Of a stretch of DNA of 37,347 bases, positions 8,512 through 18,108 are shown in pieces; positions within the stretch are counted from its first letter, which is position 1; each line of letters begins with the position of its first letter. Where the stretch lies: positions 1 through 37,347 of the forward strand of contig VGTB01000009.1 of assembly GCA_016874835.1 (NCBI GenBank), written 5' to 3'. The position numbers and the translations under genes are program-made. This stretch comes from Deltaproteobacteria bacterium. GTDB lineage: Bacteria > Desulfobacterota > Syntrophia > Syntrophales > UBA2185. Under the pieces are notes generated by a model. It was not told where the DNA came from, searched no databases, and saw nothing but the letters and a program-made list of their open reading frames with translations.

Positions 8512-11028
8512 ATGTTTATTTCTCTTCTCGAGAAAATAATCGGCAGTAAGAACGATCGTGAATTGAAGCGATTCTCTCTCATCCTCGAGGAAATTAATGA
8601 CCTTGAGCCGGCGATGATAGCTCTCAGCGACTCTGAGTTGAAGGCTAGAACACCCTATTTCAAGGAGAAACTTAACAACAGTGCCGATCTGGATGACATA
8701 CTGGTGGAAGCCTTTGCCGTGGTGAGGGAAGCATCGAGAAGAACACTTCTTATGAGGCCTTTTGATGTTCAGGTGATCGGCGGACTCGCACTGCACGAAG
8801 GAAAAATCGCCGAAATGAAAACAGGAGAGGGAAAGACCCTTGCAGCCACGATGCCTCTGTATCTCAATGCGCTCACAGGAGAAGGGTGTCATCTTGTGAC
8901 GGTGAACGATTATCTCGCGAAGAGGGATGCGAACTGGATGGGGCCTATTTATACATTCCTGGGTCTTTCCGTCGGTGTAATAGTTCATGGCATGAATGAC
9001 GATGAGAGAAGGGAGGCATATCGGGCGGACATCACCTACGGAACCAATAACGAATTCGGGTTTGACTATCTCCGTGACAACATGAAGTTCAGCCTTGAAG
9101 ATTACGTGCAGCGGGATTTCAACTTCGCTATTGTCGACGAGGTCGACAGCATCCTCGTTGATGAGGCACGGACGCCGCTCATCATATCCGGTCCATCTGA
9201 AGAATCTACGGATAAGTACTATAGAATCAATCAGGTGATACCGAGACTGAGAAGGGATAAGGACTATTCCATCGATGAAAAAAGTCGCACCGTGGTTTTG
9301 ACCGAGGAAGGTGTCGCCCGCGTGGAGAGTTATCTTAAAGTACAGAATCTCTATGAGCCGAGAAACATAGAGCTTTTGCATCACGTGAATCAGGCTTTGC
9401 GGGCCCATACGCTCTTTAAACGTGACGTAGACTATCTTGTGAAGGAAGGGAAGGTAATCATCGTTGACGAATTCACCGGGAGAGTGATGCCGGGAAGAAG
9501 GTACAGCGACGGTCTGCACCAGGCCCTTGAAGCCAAGGAAAAAGTGACTATCGAGAGGGAAAATCAGACCCTCGCGTCGATAACCTTCCAGAATTACTTC
9601 AGGATGTACAATAAGCTGGCTGGCATGACAGGTACGGCCGATACGGAAGCGGCCGAATTCAAGAACATCTATAATCTGGATGTGGTGGTGATACCCACGA
9701 ATATGCCGATGATAAGACTCGATAATCCTGATGTGATCTACAAAACGGAAGCGGAGAAATTTAATGCCGTCATCGAGGAAATAAAATCACTACATAGAGT
9801 GGGGAGACCGGTGCTGGTAGGTACGATATCGATCGAAAAGTCGGAAATATTGAGCAGGCACCTTTCTCGCACAGGGATTAAGCACCATGTCCTGAACGCG
9901 AAACATCATGAAAAAGAGGCGGAGATCATCGCCCAGGCGGGGCAGCAAGGAATGGTTACCATATCGACCAATATGGCGGGCCGCGGGACCGACATAAGGC
10001 TTGGTGAAAGGATCGCCGATCTCGGAGGGCTTCATATCATCGGGACGGAAAGGCACGAAAGCCGCCGTATTGATAATCAGCTCCGGGGGAGATCAGGACG
10101 CCAGGGGGATATGGGTTCTTCGAGGTTTTACCTCGCCCTTGAAGATGATCTTCTCCGTATCTTCGGTGCCGACAGAATTTCATCGATTATGGACAAGATC
10201 GGCATGGAGGAAAACCAGCCGATCGAGCACAAGCTGATTTCAAAAGCGATTGAAAATGCCCAGAAAAGAGTCGAGGCGCACAATTTTGACATTCGCAAGC
10301 ATCTTCTTGAATTTGATGATGTGATGAACAGGCAGAGACAGGTGATCTATGAGCAGCGCAAGAAAGTATTGAAAGGCGAAGATCTCTGGGATGACCTGGA
10401 GGAGATGCTCGAGGAAACCGTTGAGGAATTAATGGCCGAATTTATCGATGAAAAGTTACATCCCGAAGAATGGAACCTGAAGGGTCTTGATGACAGAATC
10501 CTAAAACAGTTTTCCCTGAAGTTAAACTTTGCCGAAACGGGAAGAAATCTCGGTGTCGATGCCGTCAGGGAGAGGATCTTGTCCGAGGCCAGGACGCTCC
10601 TGAAAAACAAGGAACGGGAATACGGGAAATCTCTGATGGATTACCTCATTAAGGTAATCATGCTTCAGAGTATCGACACGCACTGGAAGGATCATCTGTT
10701 GAGCATGGATCACCTGAAAGAAGGAATCGGACTCAGGGGATACGGGCAGAAAGACCCGGTAAGGGAATATCAGAAAGAAGGCTATGATTTATTCATGGGT
10801 ATGATCGGCCGCATTAAGGAAGACACCCTTGAGAAGTTGTGCATGGTCAGGATTCAGCGGGAAGAAGAAGTCACCGAGATGAGAGAACAGTCCAGCCAGG
10901 AATATGTGCTGAGCAGGGGAGAAGATGTGGCTTCATCGAAAACCGTCAAGAGAGAAGTGAAAAAAGTTGGCAGGAATGACCCCTGTCCCTGTGGCAGCGG
11001 GAAAAAGTACAAAAAATGCTGCGCATAG
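8512..11028 (+). CDS. secA: Preprotein translocase ATPase SecA
   Basis: SecA is the ATP-driven motor that pushes unfolded preproteins through SecYEG. The 838-aa protein has the expected length and motifs: Walker A in MKTGEGKT (102-109), the DEVD Walker B region followed by [15 protein letters not shown], helicase-like motifs NMAGRGTDI and [11 protein letters not shown], and a C-terminal SEC-C zinc finger ([13 protein letters not shown]) that binds SecB or the membrane. AGGGATGG precedes the ATG at 8512. The gene overlaps the start of argJ by 13 nt. The hairpin upstream could link its expression to leader conformation; no secM-like gene is seen. Confidence 0.98.
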   Translation: MFISLLEKIIGSKNDRELKRFSLILEEINDLEPAMIALSDSELKARTPYFKEKLNNSADLDDILVEAFAVVREASRRTLLMRPFDVQVIGGLALHEGKIAEMKTGEGKTLAATMPLYLNALTGEGCHLVTVNDYLAKRDANWMGPIYTFLGLSVGVIVHGMNDDERREAYRADITYGTNNEFGFDYLRDNMKFSLEDYVQRDFNFAIVDEVDSILVDEARTPLIISGPSEESTDKYYRINQVIPRLRRDKDYSIDEKSRTVVLTEEGVARVESYLKVQNLYEPRNIELLHHVNQALRAHTLFKRDVDYLVKEGKVIIVDEFTGRVMPGRRYSDGLHQALEAKEKVTIERENQTLASITFQNYFRMYNKLAGMTGTADTEAAEFKNIYNLDVVVIPTNMPMIRLDNPDVIYKTEAEKFNAVIEEIKSLHRVGRPVLVGTISIEKSEILSRHLSRTGIKHHVLNAKHHEKEAEIIAQAGQQGMVTISTNMAGRGTDIRLGERIADLGGLHIIGTERHESRRIDNQLRGRSGRQGDMGSSRFYLALEDDLLRIFGADRISSIMDKIGMEENQPIEHKLISKAIENAQKRVEAHNFDIRKHLLEFDDVMNRQRQVIYEQRKKVLKGEDLWDDLEEMLEETVEELMAEFIDEKLHPEEWNLKGLDDRILKQFSLKLNFAETGRNLGVDAVRERILSEARTLLKNKEREYGKSLMDYLIKVIMLQSIDTHWKDHLLSMDHLKEGIGLRGYGQKDPVREYQKEGYDLFMGMIGRIKEDTLEKLCMVRIQREEEVTEMREQSSQEYVLSRGEDVASSKTVKREVKKVGRNDPCPCGSGKKYKKCCA

Positions 11029-12254
11029 GAGTGGGCGAGAAAGCAGTGACTGGAATGATCGAAAATGGTGGAATATACTCTGTTCCCGGTTTCATGGCCA
11101 ATGGGGTGCATGCGGGTTTAAAGGAAAATGGGAGAAAGGATATCGGCCTTATCTTTTCCACGGTACCGGCAAAGGCAGCAGGAGTCTTTACGAGAAATCA
11201 CTTTAAAGCAGCACCGGTACTCCTTGATATGGAAAGGATAAAATCAGGCGTTGCCCAGGCAATTATGGTAAACAGCGGGAATGCCAACGCAGCAACAGGC
11301 AAGGAAGGCTACCTTGATGCCCTGTCAGTGTCCAGAAAGGTATCCAGTTCGTTGCACATCGATGATGCCCTTGTACTCGTGGCATCGACGGGCGTCATCG
11401 GGCACAGACTGCCGGTGGGGAAAATAGACTCGGGTATCGACGCACTCGTACTGGGGTTGCACGAGAAAGGGATTCCCCTGGCGGCTGAAGCAATCATGAC
11501 AACCGATAAGTTTCCCAAGCTTGCCTGTCGCAGGGGGACTCTGGGCACGAGAGAGGTCACTCTCTGTGGTATTGCCAAAGGTGCGGGCATGATACAACCG
11601 GACATGGCAACCATGTTGGCGTTCATCATGACCGATGCGGAGATTAACCTGAGCACGATGGATTCGCTGTTCAAACAGGCGGTGAACAGGAGCTTTAATG
11701 CGATCACGGTAGACGGTTGCACGAGTACGAACGATACAGTCATCATCATGGCCAACGGGATTGCGGGAAACAAGACCATCAAAGGTGCTTCCCGAAACAC
11801 CGCGGTGTTCAAAGAGATGCTCTTTGATGTCCTGTCAAGTCTGTCTCAGGCTATCGTTCAGGACGGGGAGGGGGCAACAAAGGTGATAGAAATCATCGTG
11901 GATGGAGCAAAATCGGTTAGAGACGCGAGAAAGGTTGCCTATGCCGTCGGAAATTCGAATCTTGTCAAAACCGCCTTCTACGGTGGTGATCCGAACTGGG
12001 GGAGGATTATTTCCGCTGCCGGCTCGGCAGGAATCTCGCTGCCCGTTGAGAATGTTGAGCTCTTCTTCGAAGATATCCCTGTGTTTTCTCGTGGAAGGGG
12101 TATTGGAGGTAATCAAGAAAAACTGGTTTCCATAATGTCCGGAGAGAAAATTCGCGTAACGTTATCCCTTGGCATGGGGGCTCAATCCTTTCGCCTTTTT
12201 GCGTCTGATCTTACCGACGAATACATCAGGATCAACGCTCACTACCACACCTGA
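11016..12254 (+). CDS. argJ: Bifunctional ornithine acetyltransferase/N-acetylglutamate synthase
   Basis: ArgJ moves the acetyl group from N-acetylornithine to glutamate, recycling it in arginine synthesis; many members also make N-acetylglutamate from acetyl-CoA. The protein is translated as one chain and cleaves itself before a threonine; here the site is A198/T199 in [13 protein letters not shown]. The start at 11016 gives 412 aa and overlaps secA by 13 nt; the ATG at 11055 (MIENGG) would give 399 aa and also fits the family, and neither has a strong ribosome-binding site. No other arginine gene is nearby, so the link to secA is probably only transcriptional coupling. Confidence 0.95.
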   Translation: MLRIGVGEKAVTGMIENGGIYSVPGFMANGVHAGLKENGRKDIGLIFSTVPAKAAGVFTRNHFKAAPVLLDMERIKSGVAQAIMVNSGNANAATGKEGYLDALSVSRKVSSSLHIDDALVLVASTGVIGHRLPVGKIDSGIDALVLGLHEKGIPLAAEAIMTTDKFPKLACRRGTLGTREVTLCGIAKGAGMIQPDMATMLAFIMTDAEINLSTMDSLFKQAVNRSFNAITVDGCTSTNDTVIIMANGIAGNKTIKGASRNTAVFKEMLFDVLSSLSQAIVQDGEGATKVIEIIVDGAKSVRDARKVAYAVGNSNLVKTAFYGGDPNWGRIISAAGSAGISLPVENVELFFEDIPVFSRGRGIGGNQEKLVSIMSGEKIRVTLSLGMGAQSFRLFASDLTDEYIRINAHYHT

Positions 12255-12308
12255 TGCGGCATTCCCCATAAAACATACCTGAATACCGCCTTTTTCGCCT
12301 TTTTTCGC

Positions 12309-12337
12309 TTGATAATTTGAAATCTTTGTGGTATCAG
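12309..12337 (+). promoter_or_regulatory. Sigma70-like promoter of the rpsB operon
   Basis: TTGATA (12309-12314) is followed by a 17-nt spacer and TATCAG (12332-12337). The predicted start near 12344 leaves a leader of about 100 nt before rpsB, which contains the hairpin at 12350-12374. Confidence 0.5.
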
Positions 12338-12349
12338 CCTGCGGATTTC

Positions 12350-12374
12350 ACACATCCCCGGATTACCGGTGTGT
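12350..12374 (+). promoter_or_regulatory. Structured rpsB leader, candidate S2 autoregulatory element
   Basis: An outer stem ACACA/TGTGT (12350-12354 with 12370-12374) and an inner stem CCGG/CCGG (12358-12361 with 12366-12369) are separated by a 3-nt bulge and closed by the loop ATTA. The palindrome ACCGGT at 12365-12370, which includes the 3' side of the inner stem, occurs again at 12394-12399, so alternative pairings are possible. S2 represses its own operon through the rpsB leader in Escherichia coli; that this hairpin does the same is inference. Confidence 0.4.
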
Positions 12375-12443
12375 TGCCCATCGGAGGGGGTTTACCGGTC
12401 AAAGAGACAGGGGTGGAGGAAAAAACACAAAAGGAGTAGCAAA

Positions 12444-13280
12444 ATGGCAAGTATTTCCATGAAGTTGTTATTGGAGGCGGGTGTCCACTTTGGTCATCAG
12501 ACAAACAAGTGGAATCCGAAGATGAAACCTTATATCTTCGGGGCGAGGAATGGCATTTACATTATTGATCTCCAGCAGACAGTGGGGTTGTTTCAGGCGG
12601 CGTATGAATTTGTCGTGAATACGGTATCGCAGGGGGGAGAGATTCTGTTTGTCGGGACAAAGAAACAGTCTCAGGAAGCGATAAAAGATGAAGCCGAAAG
12701 GTGCGGGATGCCATATGTCAATCAGCGATGGCTCGGGGGAATGCTGACCAACTTCGGTACTATCAGCAAAGGAATAGAAAGACTGAATGTGCTGGAGCGG
12801 ATGTTTTCCGATGACAGTGTAAAGGCTTTCCCTAAAAAGGAAATCTTGAAGCTGCAGAAAGAGATGATGAAGTTGGAAAAGGTCCTCGGGGGCATCAAGG
12901 CGATAAAAGGTCAGCCCGGGGGGCTGTTTGTGGTCGATCCGAAGCGTGAGAGTATCGCGATAAGAGAAGCAAGAAAGTTGAAGGTTCCCATAGTATCGAT
13001 AGTTGACACCAACTGTGATCCGGACGAAGTCGATTACGTGATCCCTGGTAACGACGATGCGATCAGGGCAATAAAATTATTTGCCTCGAAGATTGCAGAT
13101 GCGGTTTTAGAGGGGAAGAGACGTCTCGAGGAGCATCTGCAGGCCGACACCGATAAGAAAGCGCATGAGGCAATGCCCGAAGGCGTTGATGAAAAGGGAG
13201 CAGGCGTTCTTGAAAACGCGGAAACAAGGGATGAGATACCGGATTTTGAAGATACTTTTGAGGATAACAGAAAAAAGTAG
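12444..13280 (+). CDS. rpsB: 30S ribosomal protein S2
   Basis: S2 sits on the head-body junction of the small subunit and is needed for binding of S1 and for translation initiation. The 278-aa sequence has the family start ([16 protein letters not shown]), the [11 protein letters not shown] block, [11 protein letters not shown] and [20 protein letters not shown]. The C-terminal tail after about residue 228 is acidic and less conserved. The start at 12444 is chosen over an upstream ATG because AAGGAG (12431-12436) precedes it and the protein begins as in other S2 proteins. tsf follows after 36 nt, the classic S2/EF-Ts pair. Confidence 0.98.
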   Translation: MASISMKLLLEAGVHFGHQTNKWNPKMKPYIFGARNGIYIIDLQQTVGLFQAAYEFVVNTVSQGGEILFVGTKKQSQEAIKDEAERCGMPYVNQRWLGGMLTNFGTISKGIERLNVLERMFSDDSVKAFPKKEILKLQKEMMKLEKVLGGIKAIKGQPGGLFVVDPKRESIAIREARKLKVPIVSIVDTNCDPDEVDYVIPGNDDAIRAIKLFASKIADAVLEGKRRLEEHLQADTDKKAHEAMPEGVDEKGAGVLENAETRDEIPDFEDTFEDNRKK

Positions 13281-13316
13281 ATATGCAAAATAATGTGAGT
13301 GAGGAGGGGAGGTAAA

Positions 13317-13919
13317 TTGACCATTACAACCACAATGGTGAAAAAGTTGCGGGACAAAACGGGTGCCGGGATTATGGATTGCAAGGAAGCCCTGTCATCA
13401 TCGGGTGGAGATTTTGAGAAAGCCGTCGATTATCTGAGGAAAAAGGGAATGTCCGCGGCTACCAAGAGATCTTCCAAGGCGGCAAAGGATGGCGTGATCG
13501 CTTCCTACATTCACATGGGCGGGAGAATAGGAGTGCTGGTAGAAGTCAACTGCGAAACTGATTTCGTGGGTAAAACAGAAGGTTTTCAACAGTTTGCGAA
13601 GGATCTGACAATGCATATTGCTGCATCCAACCCTCTGTACCTGAAGCCCGAAGATATTCCCGAAGAGGTTATTGCCCGCGAGAAAGAGATCTATCGAACT
13701 CAGGCACAGGCCGAGAATAAACCGGAAAAGATATGGGATAAGATCATTGAGGGTAAGCTGAAAAAGTATTATGAGGATGTGTGTCTTTTGAACCAGAAAT
13801 TTATCAAGGACACGGATATTACCGTGGAAACACTTCTGACCAATATGATTGCGAAAACCGGAGAAAATGTGTTGATAAGACGATTCGTTCGCTACCAGCT
13901 TGGCGAAGAGGTGAATTGA
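13317..13919 (+). CDS. tsf: Translation elongation factor Ts (short form)
   Basis: EF-Ts exchanges GDP for GTP on EF-Tu. The 200-aa protein has the N-terminal UBA-like domain ([20 protein letters not shown]) and the TDFV motif ([12 protein letters not shown]) that contacts EF-Tu. It is the short form, lacking the extended dimerisation region of the 283-aa Escherichia coli protein, as in Thermus. The start is a TTG at 13317: it gives the usual family N-terminus (xTITTxMV) and has a strong GGGGAGGT three nt before it. The ATG at 13299 would overlap that site. Confidence 0.97.
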   Translation: MTITTTMVKKLRDKTGAGIMDCKEALSSSGGDFEKAVDYLRKKGMSAATKRSSKAAKDGVIASYIHMGGRIGVLVEVNCETDFVGKTEGFQQFAKDLTMHIAASNPLYLKPEDIPEEVIAREKEIYRTQAQAENKPEKIWDKIIEGKLKKYYEDVCLLNQKFIKDTDITVETLLTNMIAKTGENVLIRRFVRYQLGEEVN

Positions 13920-13926
13920 TAGTAAA

Positions 13927-14649
13927 ATGAGTCAGGCAGTCTACAGAAGGGTTGTCTTGAAACTGAGCGGCGAAGCGATGGCGGGGAAAGGTTCCTTCGG
14001 AATTGACCCCGATGCGGTAAAGCGTATATCCAAAGAGATAAAGGATGTTGTCGATCTCGGTGTGCAGCTTGGTGTCGTCATTGGTGGAGGCAATATCTTT
14101 CGGGGTTTCGATGCAGACGCGAGAGGAATGGACAGGACGACAGCAGATTACATGGGTATGCTCGCCACGGTGATAAACAGTCTTGCACTGCAAAGTGCCC
14201 TCGAGGAGCTTAACGTGGTGACGAGGGTATTATCCGCCATCGAGATGAAGGAGGTTGCAGAGCCCTTCATAAAAAGAAGGGCCGTCAGGCATTTAGAGAA
14301 GGGCCGGGTGGTCATATTCGCAGGGGGAACTGGTAATCCCTATTTTACGACGGACACCGCTGCTTCTCTAAGGGCAATGGAGATAAGGGCAGATGTCATC
14401 CTGAAGGCAACCAATGTCGATGGGGTATATGACAAAGACCCCAACAGATACAGTGACGCTGTAATGTTTAAAAATATCATTCATAATGAGGTGTTAACGA
14501 AAAATCTTAAAGTAATGGATGCAACTGCAATATCTCTCTGTAGAGACAATAAGCTTCCCATCGTTGTCTTTAACCTGCAAAAAAGGGGGAATATTAAACG
14601 AGTGATTTGCGGCAAATCGGTGGGAACAATGGTCGGGGATCGGACATGA
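13927..14649 (+). CDS. pyrH: UMP kinase
   Basis: PyrH phosphorylates UMP to UDP in pyrimidine nucleotide synthesis and is a hexameric amino-acid-kinase-fold enzyme. The 240-aa length is standard. KLSGEAMAG (phosphate binding), GGGNIFRG, the [16 protein letters not shown] helix and [17 protein letters not shown] are all family signatures. The ATG at 13927 lies 7 nt after the tsf stop, with AAGAGGTG in the end of tsf. It overlaps frr by 4 nt (ATGA). Confidence 0.98.
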   Translation: MSQAVYRRVVLKLSGEAMAGKGSFGIDPDAVKRISKEIKDVVDLGVQLGVVIGGGNIFRGFDADARGMDRTTADYMGMLATVINSLALQSALEELNVVTRVLSAIEMKEVAEPFIKRRAVRHLEKGRVVIFAGGTGNPYFTTDTAASLRAMEIRADVILKATNVDGVYDKDPNRYSDAVMFKNIIHNEVLTKNLKVMDATAISLCRDNKLPIVVFNLQKRGNIKRVICGKSVGTMVGDRT

Positions 14650-15203
14650 AGGAACTGGTGTTCGAGGAACTGAAAGACAACATGGATAAAGCGATTCGGG
14701 CCCTCGAGAAAACCCTCAGCAAGGTCAGAACGGGGAGAGCGTCGATCTCTCTCCTCGACGGAATCAGAGTGGAGTATTACGGTGTACCCACACCGCTGAA
14801 TCAGGTCGCCACCCTCTCTGTGCCGGAGAATCGACTCATTGTCATATCACCGTGGGACAGCGCCATCATCGGAACCATAGAAAAAGCAATCCAGAAATCA
14901 GACCTCGGCCTGATGCCGACCAATGATGGCAAACTCATACGCATTACCATTCCTCCCCTGACGGAAGAGAGAAGGAGAGAGCTGGTGAAGCTCGTTAAGA
15001 AAATGGCCGAGGAATGCAAAATTAACCTGAGGAATGCCAGAAGGGATGCAAATGATCAATTGAAGATGCTCAAAAAAGACAACGAAATTCCGGAAGACGA
15101 ATTTTATAAATCCCAGGATGAGGTTCAGAAGGTTACCGATAAGTATATCCAGAAAATCGAAGATATACTTAATGCCAAAGAAAAAGAGATCATGGAAATA
15201 TGA
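14646..15203 (+). CDS. frr: Ribosome recycling factor
   Basis: RRF works with EF-G to split post-termination ribosomes. The 185-aa protein is of standard length and has the family blocks [39 protein letters not shown] and [14 protein letters not shown]. The start at 14646 is within the ATGA overlap with pyrH, and is preferred over an upstream ATG at 14607 because it matches the family N-terminus. It is the last gene of the rpsB-tsf-pyrH-frr operon; a terminator hairpin follows. Confidence 0.97.
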   Translation: MKELVFEELKDNMDKAIRALEKTLSKVRTGRASISLLDGIRVEYYGVPTPLNQVATLSVPENRLIVISPWDSAIIGTIEKAIQKSDLGLMPTNDGKLIRITIPPLTEERRRELVKLVKKMAEECKINLRNARRDANDQLKMLKKDNEIPEDEFYKSQDEVQKVTDKYIQKIEDILNAKEKEIMEI

Positions 15204-15225
15204 GCGATCCCGCAGAAGTGATATG

Positions 15226-15255
15226 ATGGGGAGCCTCCAGGCTCCCCATTTGTTT
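15226..15255 (+). terminator. Terminator of the rpsB-frr operon
   Basis: A perfect 10-bp stem (15226-15235 with 15240-15249, ATGGGGAGCC pairing with GGCTCCCCAT) has the loop TCCA and is followed by TTGTTTGGG. The stem is very stable but the T-run is broken. It starts 23 nt after the frr stop. The remaining 136 nt before uppS hold no gene and no promoter I trust, though several TTGATA/TTGAAA hexamers are present. Confidence 0.7.
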
Positions 15256-15391
15256 GGGTTTGAATTAACATCTTGAAAAGATTTGATAAATATTTTACTC
15301 GTGATACAGTCACCTTGATATTCAACCTGCTTTGTGTTAGGAAAAAATCAAAGGACTTTCTTACACACATGCATCTTACTTTTTTGTTTTA

Positions 15392-16129
15392 ATGAGAATG
15401 GAAAATCAGAGAACACTTCCTCGTCACATCGCCATAATCATGGACGGTAACGGCCGTTGGGCGGAGCGTCATGCACTGGGAAGAATTGCCGGACATAAAA
15501 GGGGTGCCAAGTCTGTAAAAATTGCGGTGAAGACCTGCAGGGAGATAGGTATACAATATCTGACCTTATATGCGTTTTCAGTCGAAAACTGGAGTCGCCC
15601 CCGTGAAGAAGTGGACGCATTGATGGGCTTGCTGGAGAAGTACCTCCGAGCGGAGTTGCAGGAAATGATCAAAAATAATATCCGGTTAATGGTAATCGGT
15701 GATATTGAAACATTACCGTCGCCGGTGAGGAAAATCCTCACTGAGTCGATGGACAAAACAGCCGGAAACAATGGCATGGTCCTCAATCTTGCACTGAGCT
15801 ATGGGGGAAGAGATGAGATTGTCGATGCGGTAAGAAAAATAATGCAAGACAGAGAAAACGGAAAGATTGATCTCCGGCACATTACGAAAGAGGTCTTTTC
15901 ACGCTATCTTCACACCGCGAATATTCCAGATCCCGATCTTCTTATAAGGACAAGCGGTGAGTACAGGTTGAGTAATTTTCTCCTGTGGCAGACTGCATAT
16001 ACTGAATTTTATTTTACCGACGTGCTGTGGCCTGATTTCCGGCGAAAGCACCTCATGGCTGCCATTGCGGATTATCAGAGGAGAGAGAGAAGGTTCGGAT
16101 TGATCAGTAATCAAGTACAGAAGGATTAA
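15392..16129 (+). CDS. uppS: Undecaprenyl diphosphate synthase (isoprenyl transferase)
   Basis: UppS builds the C55 carrier lipid used for peptidoglycan and O-antigen by cis-condensation of isopentenyl diphosphate onto farnesyl diphosphate. The 245-aa protein shows the substrate loop HIAIIMDGNGRWA with D18, the helix KRGAKSVKIAVKTCREIGI, and the family signature RTSGEYRLSNFLLWQ followed by AYTEFYFTDVLWPDF. The ATG at 15392 and a second in-frame ATG at 15398 are both possible; neither has a Shine-Dalgarno sequence (the upstream stretch is T-rich). It begins the uppS-cdsA-dxr-rseP-tsaB run. Confidence 0.96.
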   Translation: MRMENQRTLPRHIAIIMDGNGRWAERHALGRIAGHKRGAKSVKIAVKTCREIGIQYLTLYAFSVENWSRPREEVDALMGLLEKYLRAELQEMIKNNIRLMVIGDIETLPSPVRKILTESMDKTAGNNGMVLNLALSYGGRDEIVDAVRKIMQDRENGKIDLRHITKEVFSRYLHTANIPDPDLLIRTSGEYRLSNFLLWQTAYTEFYFTDVLWPDFRRKHLMAAIADYQRRERRFGLISNQVQKD

Positions 16130-16140
16130 GCGGGAACAGG

Positions 16141-16947
16141 ATGAGCCCCCACATGAAAAGATGGATAACAGGGGTCGTGGCGGTGCCCATCCTCTTTTTT
16201 ATCATTTATTTCGGATCCGAGTTGGTCTTTGCCGTATTCATCACCGTCATTATCCTGGGTGCTGCTGTCGAATACAACAGGATGATATTTCGCGATGATT
16301 ACACCTGGGAGAGGTGGGAAAGTCTGACAATTGCGCTTGTAATTCCTCTCACCGTCTATTTTGGTGATACCCACGTTGTGCTCGCCACGGTTACCTTACT
16401 GGTTCTGGCTGTATTTGCCATATTCCTCCTGAGAATAAGAAATAATGTTATCGATATTACCCCTGTGAGTAAAATTGTGCTGGGGTTCATGTATATTCCC
16501 CTCACGCTGTCGTCTCTTATCCTGTTACGGCGATGTGAAGACGGGGTTCTGTGGATTTTTTTCATTTTGGTGCTCGCATTTTCAGGGGATATTGCGGCGT
16601 ACTACGTCGGGCGGGCTCTCGGCAAAAGAAAACTGCTCCCACGGGTAAGTCCCGGCAAGACCGTGGAAGGTACGCTGGGATTATGCATCGGGAGTGTCCT
16701 GGGATGTCTGTTGTTCCGGAATTTTCTTTATCCCGCGCTGCCCGCTGTTCATGCTGTGATTATCGGATTCGTGGGCGGAATTTTGGGACAACTCGGTGAT
16801 CTCTGTGAATCTGCGATTAAAAGGTCGGCAGGTGTGAAGGATTCGGGTACACTCCTTCTGGGACACGGGGGGCTTCTCGATCGTTTGGACTGCCTCATAT
16901 TTATCGCACCGTTCGTGTATTATTACAGACTCTTATTTGTCGCATGA
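16141..16947 (+). CDS. cdsA: Phosphatidate cytidylyltransferase
   Basis: CdsA makes CDP-diacylglycerol, the precursor of all phospholipids in the cell, from phosphatidic acid and CTP in the inner membrane. The 268-aa protein has about eight membrane helices and the C-terminal family signature: SAIKRSAGVKDSG, then a GHGGLLDRLD segment. The usual proline before GHGG is a leucine and the residue after LDRLD is a cysteine rather than serine, both mild changes. GGGAACAGG precedes the ATG. It overlaps dxr by 4 nt. Its product feeds pssA at 20926. Confidence 0.95.
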   Translation: MSPHMKRWITGVVAVPILFFIIYFGSELVFAVFITVIILGAAVEYNRMIFRDDYTWERWESLTIALVIPLTVYFGDTHVVLATVTLLVLAVFAIFLLRIRNNVIDITPVSKIVLGFMYIPLTLSSLILLRRCEDGVLWIFFILVLAFSGDIAAYYVGRALGKRKLLPRVSPGKTVEGTLGLCIGSVLGCLLFRNFLYPALPAVHAVIIGFVGGILGQLGDLCESAIKRSAGVKDSGTLLLGHGGLLDRLDCLIFIAPFVYYYRLLFVA

Positions 16948-18098
16948 AAAATATTTCCCTTCTCGGGTCAACCGGCTCCATTGGCACCAGCACCCTGCAT
17001 GTAATAGGAAACAATCCGGAGAGATTCAGGGTCGTTGCTCTGGCGGGGTATCGGAACATCTCCCTGCTGGGACATCAGATTGAGCAATTCAAACCGAAAG
17101 TGGTTTCTGTCGCCGATGAAAAGCATGCCCGGGAACTAAAAAAAATTCTGGGGGGTTTCACCGGGACTGAGATATGCTTCGGGCCTGAAGGTTATCGGGC
17201 CGTTGCATCTTTCAGGGAAGCGGATATGGTCGTTTCGGCCATGGTGGGCGCGGCGGGTCTTCTCCCTACTCTGGCGGCTGTCGAGGCAGGAAAAAAAATC
17301 GCCCTTGCCAATAAGGAAGCTCTGGTGATGGCAGGAAGTATTATTACGGGAAGGGCACGCGAAAGCGGTGCAGCGATATTGCCTGTCGATAGTGAACACA
17401 GCGCGATCTTTCAGTGCATTCACGGTCAGAACAGTACCGATATACGCAGGATCATTCTCACCGCATCCGGTGGTCCCTTCTTGTGTCTCACAAAAACGGA
17501 ACTTGCATCAGTGAAACCGGATCAGGCGCTGCGCCACCCGAACTGGCGGATGGGGAAAAAGATTACCATAGATTCAGCCACTCTGATGAACAAAGGCCTC
17601 GAAGTCATAGAGGCAAGATGGCTATTTTCCGTTGATTTTGATAATATTGAAGTGCTGATTCATCCTCAGAGTATCGTTCACTCAATGGTGGAATTTATCG
17701 ACGGCTCAGTGCTCGCTCAGTTAGGCGTTACGGATATGAAAATCCCCATCGCGTATGCTCTCTCTTATCCCGAGAGAATACGGTGCGGGGGAGGCATACT
17801 CGATGTTACGAAAGTCGGCACTCTGGAATTTCATAAACCCGATACCGATAAGTTTCCAAGTCTGCGGCTTGCATACGAAGCGGGAAGAGCCGCAGGAACG
17901 ATGCCCGCGGTCCTGAATGCGGCAAATGAGGTTGCGGTGAATGCGTTTATGAAGGGAAGTGTTAAATTTACGGAAATTCCGGATATTGTCGAAAAAACTC
18001 TTTCACGTCACCAGGCGAATGGCAGCCCGTCCCTTGAGGACATCCTCGAGGCGGATAGATGGGCCAGGGTATATGCGAGGAGTCTTCTGAAAGGATAA
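16944..18098 (+). CDS. dxr: 1-deoxy-D-xylulose 5-phosphate reductoisomerase
   Basis: Dxr (IspC) makes 2-C-methyl-D-erythritol 4-phosphate, the committed step of the non-mevalonate isoprenoid pathway. The 384-aa protein has the NADPH loop GSTGSIGTSTL, ANKEALVMAG, the metal-binding PVDSEHSAIFQ, the substrate motifs TASGGPF and HPNWRMGKKITIDSATLMNK, and a C-terminal NAANEVAVNAF. The ATGA overlap with cdsA suggests coupled translation. ispG of the same pathway lies at 26683. Confidence 0.97.
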   Translation: MKNISLLGSTGSIGTSTLHVIGNNPERFRVVALAGYRNISLLGHQIEQFKPKVVSVADEKHARELKKILGGFTGTEICFGPEGYRAVASFREADMVVSAMVGAAGLLPTLAAVEAGKKIALANKEALVMAGSIITGRARESGAAILPVDSEHSAIFQCIHGQNSTDIRRIILTASGGPFLCLTKTELASVKPDQALRHPNWRMGKKITIDSATLMNKGLEVIEARWLFSVDFDNIEVLIHPQSIVHSMVEFIDGSVLAQLGVTDMKIPIAYALSYPERIRCGGGILDVTKVGTLEFHKPDTDKFPSLRLAYEAGRAAGTMPAVLNAANEVAVNAFMKGSVKFTEIPDIVEKTLSRHQANGSPSLEDILEADRWARVYARSLLKG

Positions 18099-18108
18099 AG
18101 GTTTTTTC

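Noticed and set aside
8458-9519. 353-aa minus-strand open frame opposite the start of secA
   Set aside because: It is fully antisense to the SecA motor domain, shows no recognisable domain and has no suitable start signals.
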